From: a virus
Virus record (IMG/VR): IMGVR_UViG_3300028706_000043
Coordinates: 1-22,340 of that record
Strand: one strand, 5' to 3'
Length of the DNA: 22,340 nucleotides
Under the pieces are notes generated by a model that searched no databases, was not told the origin of the DNA, and saw only the letters and a program-made list of their open reading frames with translations. Positions 21,024 through 22,340 of this stretch are shown here, in pieces (position 1 is the first letter of the stretch; each line of letters starts with the position of its first letter). Position numbers and translations under genes: made by a program.

Positions 21024-21057
21024 CCCTTTATATAAAAGGGTGTACGGGGTGTCTTAA
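21024..21057 (-). promoter_or_regulatory. Promoter candidate with overlapping inverted repeat upstream of terminase
   Basis: On the minus strand TTAAGA (21052-21057, 4 of 6) is followed after 17 nt by TATATA (21029-21034, 4 of 6). A TATAAA with 19-nt spacing also exists. The -10 lies in the loop of a perfect 6-bp inverted repeat, CCCTTT and AAAGGG (21024-21029 with 21035-21040), which could serve as an operator. The 221-nt gap is the longest gene-free region and would be expected to drive the terminase cluster. The hexamers are only moderate matches. Confidence 0.4.
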
Positions 21058-21105
21058 TCTAATCTAGTTTGGGATTGGGTCTGGTACCTCTATTGATATG
21101 GGTGA

Positions 21106-21127
21106 GTGTGGTCCAACAGGACCACAC
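21106..21127 (-). terminator. Perfect 9-bp hairpin after the 87-aa gene
   Basis: GTGTGGTCC and GGACCACAC (21106-21114 with 21119-21127) pair perfectly around a 4-nt loop, 17 nt after the stop of the 87-aa gene. The stem is strong and GC-rich but has no following T-tract on either strand. It is more like a transcript 3'-end or processing element, or a protein-binding palindrome, than an intrinsic terminator. Confidence 0.5.
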
Positions 21128-21143
21128 ATTGTATGTAACTCGG

Positions 21144-21407
21144 TTAGTCTAGTAAGACCATGTATTGATCAGTGAAGTATTTCTGAAACCAATCTAATCC
21201 TTTACGATGTGTCTTCCAATCTTGTATCTGTTCTGCTCCCATCAATGTATCATAGACAGCAACAGCAAACCAAGGCAACAGCGCTGGCTCTCCACTAAAT
21301 CTATTCTTCACAACGATCTCCTCTTTAAAGCTGTCTGCTTTTTGTCTGTTATAATCTGCATCAAATGGCATTTTATATTCTTTGTTATTATATTTAATTG
21401 TTTCCAT
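21144..21407 (-). CDS. Conserved small marine-phage protein (87 aa)
   Basis: No function is known. I recognise the C-terminal pattern FSGEPALLPWFAVAVYDTLMG and KGLDWFQKYFTDQYMVLLD from marine phage genomes, where it recurs as a small hypothetical. It is a compact, probably helical protein with a mixed N-terminus (METIKYNNKEYKMPFDADYN). The start at 21407 has AGGAGA close upstream and sits in the conserved leader that it shares with the gene at 22209. The promoter at 21435-21463 would give it its own mRNA. It is the last gene before the terminase intergenic region. Confidence 0.75.
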   Translation of the reverse strand: METIKYNNKEYKMPFDADYNRQKADSFKEEIVVKNRFSGEPALLPWFAVAVYDTLMGAEQIQDWKTHRKGLDWFQKYFTDQYMVLLD

Positions 21408-21434
21408 GTTTTCTCCTGTATTAGTTATGGGATT

Positions 21435-21463
21435 ATCCTAGTCTAATTCAGTTCTATTGTCAA
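21435..21463 (-). promoter_or_regulatory. Promoter cassette copy 2, overlapping the end of the zinc-motif gene
   Basis: On the minus strand a perfect TTGACA (21458-21463), a 17-nt spacer and TAGGAT (21435-21440; 4 of 6) lie inside the last codons of the 109-aa gene. The stop TAG is the first three bases of the -10. Downstream, ATAACTAATACAGGAGAAA leads to the ATG at 21407. The sequence from -10 to RBS matches copy 1 (22240-22268) almost base for base. Confidence 0.75.
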
Positions 21464-21767
21464 CCCTTTCAATAGTATTATAAGTACGATATCCACTATC
21501 ATCAGTTATCTTGTGATAGCCTTGGCTCTCTCGTCTGTGTCTGATAAACTCTATCGGTCTGCCTTGCTCGATGTTTTCCATATTAGTTGCTAACCATTGT
21601 AACTTACATGATTGACTACAAAAGTATTTATCTGACTCTGAATACCAATTCTGGTCCATGTCACAGTATGCATACTTACCACGAACCACACCTCTAGATT
21701 TTAGAAACCTATCTGTTGTAGGTTTTTCATGGCACGTCGGCCCTTGGCAAAAATGTTTGTTAGGCAT
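21438..21767 (-). CDS. Small zinc-ribbon-like protein (109 aa)
   Basis: Five Cys are arranged as a metal site: C7-x4-C12, then C35, then C50-x3-C54 (FCQGPTC, YCDMD, YFCSQSCK). This suggests a zinc-binding fold, perhaps nucleic-acid or protein binding. After residue 60 the chain is polar, with RPIEFIRHRRESQGYHKI. I recall similar Cys-rich small proteins in marine phages without known function. It starts at 21767 with GAGGGGG 6-7 nt upstream. The gene overlaps the 58-aa gene by 8 nt at its start. Its 3' end carries the promoter for the next gene. Confidence 0.7.
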   Translation of the reverse strand: MPNKHFCQGPTCHEKPTTDRFLKSRGVVRGKYAYCDMDQNWYSESDKYFCSQSCKLQWLATNMENIEQGRPIEFIRHRRESQGYHKITDDSGYRTYNTIERVDNRTELD

Positions 21768-21936
21768 TATTATCCCCCTCAGTCATTTGAAACCTTGCCA
21801 AGATTTTGGCATGGCTTTCGATTGCGTTCTCTAAAGTTTTAATTCTATCTTCTAGATATTTAAACTTGTTGCGTTGCAACATTGCGTCTTTGTTTCTGTC
21901 TATTGTTTCAAAGTGTTCTTCATTTTGTTGCGTCAT
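21760..21936 (-). CDS. Small coiled-coil-like protein (58 aa)
   Basis: The frame MTQQNEEHFETIDRNKDAML continues to EDRIKTLENAIESHAKILAR and ends GDNNA before TAA at 21760-21762. It is almost entirely charged and helical with a heptad-like hydrophobic pattern (L, I, L, I), so it probably oligomerises. GGAG is 9 nt before the ATG at 21936. It starts on an ATGA overlap with the 27-aa gene and ends 8 nt inside the zinc-motif gene, so the three are translationally linked. Function unknown. Confidence 0.6.
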   Translation of the reverse strand: MTQQNEEHFETIDRNKDAMLQRNKFKYLEDRIKTLENAIESHAKILARFQMTEGDNNA

Positions 21937-22016
21937 TTTTTATCACTCCATAATCTTAAACCTATTAGAATAACTATCATTCCAAAGAATGATAGTTCAT
22001 ATATTAATTGTTCCAT
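21933..22016 (-). CDS. 27-aa single-pass membrane micropeptide
   Basis: The frame starts MEQLIYELSFFGMIVILIGL and ends with RLWSDKK. One hydrophobic stretch (about residues 9-22) followed by a positive C-terminus is the pattern of a small inner-membrane peptide. GAGG lies 7 nt before the ATG, the preceding gene stops 1 nt away and the next gene starts on its TGA (ATGA), so its size and position are bounded on both sides. Small phage membrane peptides often act as lysis or host-takeover factors. Here only its existence is argued. Confidence 0.5.
   Translation of the reverse strand: MEQLIYELSFFGMIVILIGLRLWSDKK
21972..21997 (-). repeat. Perfect 11-bp inverted repeat inside the micropeptide gene
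   Basis: The arms aactatcattc (21972-21982) and gaatgatagtt (21987-21997) enclose a 4-nt loop. It starts 17 nt inside the coding sequence. There is no T-run on either strand, so it is not a terminator. In mRNA it would slow the ribosome early in the gene or act as a regulatory or protein-binding site. Confidence 0.65.
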
Positions 22017-22017
22017 A

Positions 22018-22209
22018 TTAAAACCTCATTTTCCAACTGCCTTTTGCTGTTCTATATCCGTCAGCGTCCATATCAAAGTATATCATAATTTGATGACCTA
22101 ATTTAGTTAATCTTTCTTGACACTTGTCCGTCCATTTTGCGTTTCTTGTTATATGCTTTTTATGTTTCTTTGCGTAGTATGTTATTTTAAACGTTTGTCC
22201 TATTTCCAT
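22018..22209 (-). CDS. Small conserved phage protein (63 aa)
   Basis: No function is known. It begins MEIGQTFKITYYAKKHKKHI, is basic in the first 25 residues, and ends YFDMDADGYRTAKGSWKMRF, a C-terminal pattern I remember from other marine phage small proteins. It looks like a compact alpha/beta domain with a terminal beta strand. AGGAGA about 8 nt upstream supports the ATG. It has promoter copy 1 (22240-22268). Its stop lies 1 nt from the micropeptide ATG, so 22209-21438 is probably one small operon. Confidence 0.7.
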   Translation of the reverse strand: MEIGQTFKITYYAKKHKKHITRNAKWTDKCQERLTKLGHQIMIYFDMDADGYRTAKGSWKMRF

Positions 22210-22239
22210 GTTTCTTTCTCCTGTATTGGTTATAGGACT

Positions 22240-22268
22240 ATCCTATTACAGATAGCCCTAGTTGTCAA
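22240..22268 (-). promoter_or_regulatory. Promoter cassette copy 1 with operator-like palindrome
   Basis: On the minus strand a perfect TTGACA (22263-22268), 17 nt and TAGGAT (22240-22245). The -10 is part of a palindrome ATAGGA-TAG-TCCTAT (22232-22246), which could bind a repressor or activator. The following ATAACCAATACAGGAGAAA repeats copy 2. The spacing is ideal and the -35 perfect. Confidence 0.8.
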
Positions 22269-22270
22269 AC

Positions 22271-22340
22271 TTAATTTAGACTTTCTTCATATTGTTTTCT
22301 AGCCAATATTTTCGCCTCTCTTGTATTATTTAATTGTTTG
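22271..22340 (-). CDS. C-terminal end of a gene entering from the right edge (partial)
   Basis: An open frame runs from the window edge to TAA at 22271-22273, 22 codons, with charged helical sequence KQLNNTREAKILARKQYEES. It stops just before the TTGACA of promoter copy 1, which would be a natural end of an upstream gene. Too short for identification; an 11-codon TTG-started frame is nested in it. Confidence 0.4.
   Translation of the reverse strand, partial: KQLNNTREAKILARKQYEESLN

Noticed and set aside
21972-21997. 11-bp hairpin as an intrinsic terminator
   Set aside because: There is no T-tract on either strand and it is inside a tightly packed set of genes.
1-22340. Integrase, transposase or attachment sites
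   Set aside because: No integrase-like or IS-like protein and no long terminal inverted repeats were seen, so there is no sign of a temperate module or mobile element in this window.

Overview
This looks like about 22 kb of a tailed-phage genome: AT-rich, with every credible gene on the minus strand. Transcription therefore runs from the right edge (22340) to the left edge (1). The order is terminase large subunit, two very large unknown proteins, portal, scaffold, capsid, head-tail adaptors and fibers. This, together with the absence of any tape-measure, sheath or tail-tube gene, suggests a short-tailed (podovirus-like) phage. Lysine-rich low-GC proteins, a phage GroES and recurrent GGRxGY peptide motifs are what I associate with uncultured marine phages of alphaproteobacteria (SAR11-like hosts are possible). 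That host guess comes from memory and is not proven by the sequence.

Layout in transcription order. (1) 22340-21144: small non-structural genes. Two carry almost identical promoter/leader cassettes (TTGACA, 17 nt, TAGGAT, then a conserved leader and RBS). Two genes here are very small: a 58-aa coiled-coil-like protein and a 27-aa single-pass membrane peptide containing a perfect 11-bp hairpin. (2) 21143-20923: a structured intergenic region with a possible promoter. (3) 20922-14745: terminase, then the 834-aa and 731-aa proteins, coupled by 1-nt and 4-nt overlaps. (4) 14736-10421: portal, a 56-aa protein, a holin-like protein, two small basic proteins, a helical protein and a GroES-like co-chaperonin. 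(5) 10406-7385: scaffold-like protein, a 154-aa protein, a probable decoration protein and the major capsid protein, closed by a good intrinsic terminator. (6) 7321-5775: two overlapping small genes, new promoters, and two small beta-rich virion proteins behind structured leaders. (7) 5763-1: two adaptor proteins, small accessory proteins, a repetitive 701-aa fiber and a Gly-rich fiber-tip protein cut by the left edge.

How the parts would work together: terminase packages DNA through the portal into a shell built from MCP, decoration and scaffold proteins, possibly folded with help from phage GroES on the host GroEL. The adaptors close the head, and the fiber plus Gly-rich tip bind the host. 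The most unusual part is the 834-aa/731-aa pair between terminase and portal. Together they carry seven copies of a Gly-Gly-Arg-type tag, a twin-arginine-like segment and, in the 834-aa protein, a segment resembling an ADP-ribosyltransferase (H-G-T ... S-R-Y ... E-I-V). I propose that these may be virion-packaged, host-injected proteins. This is inference. No recognisable small terminase, maturation protease, endolysin or tail nozzle was found.
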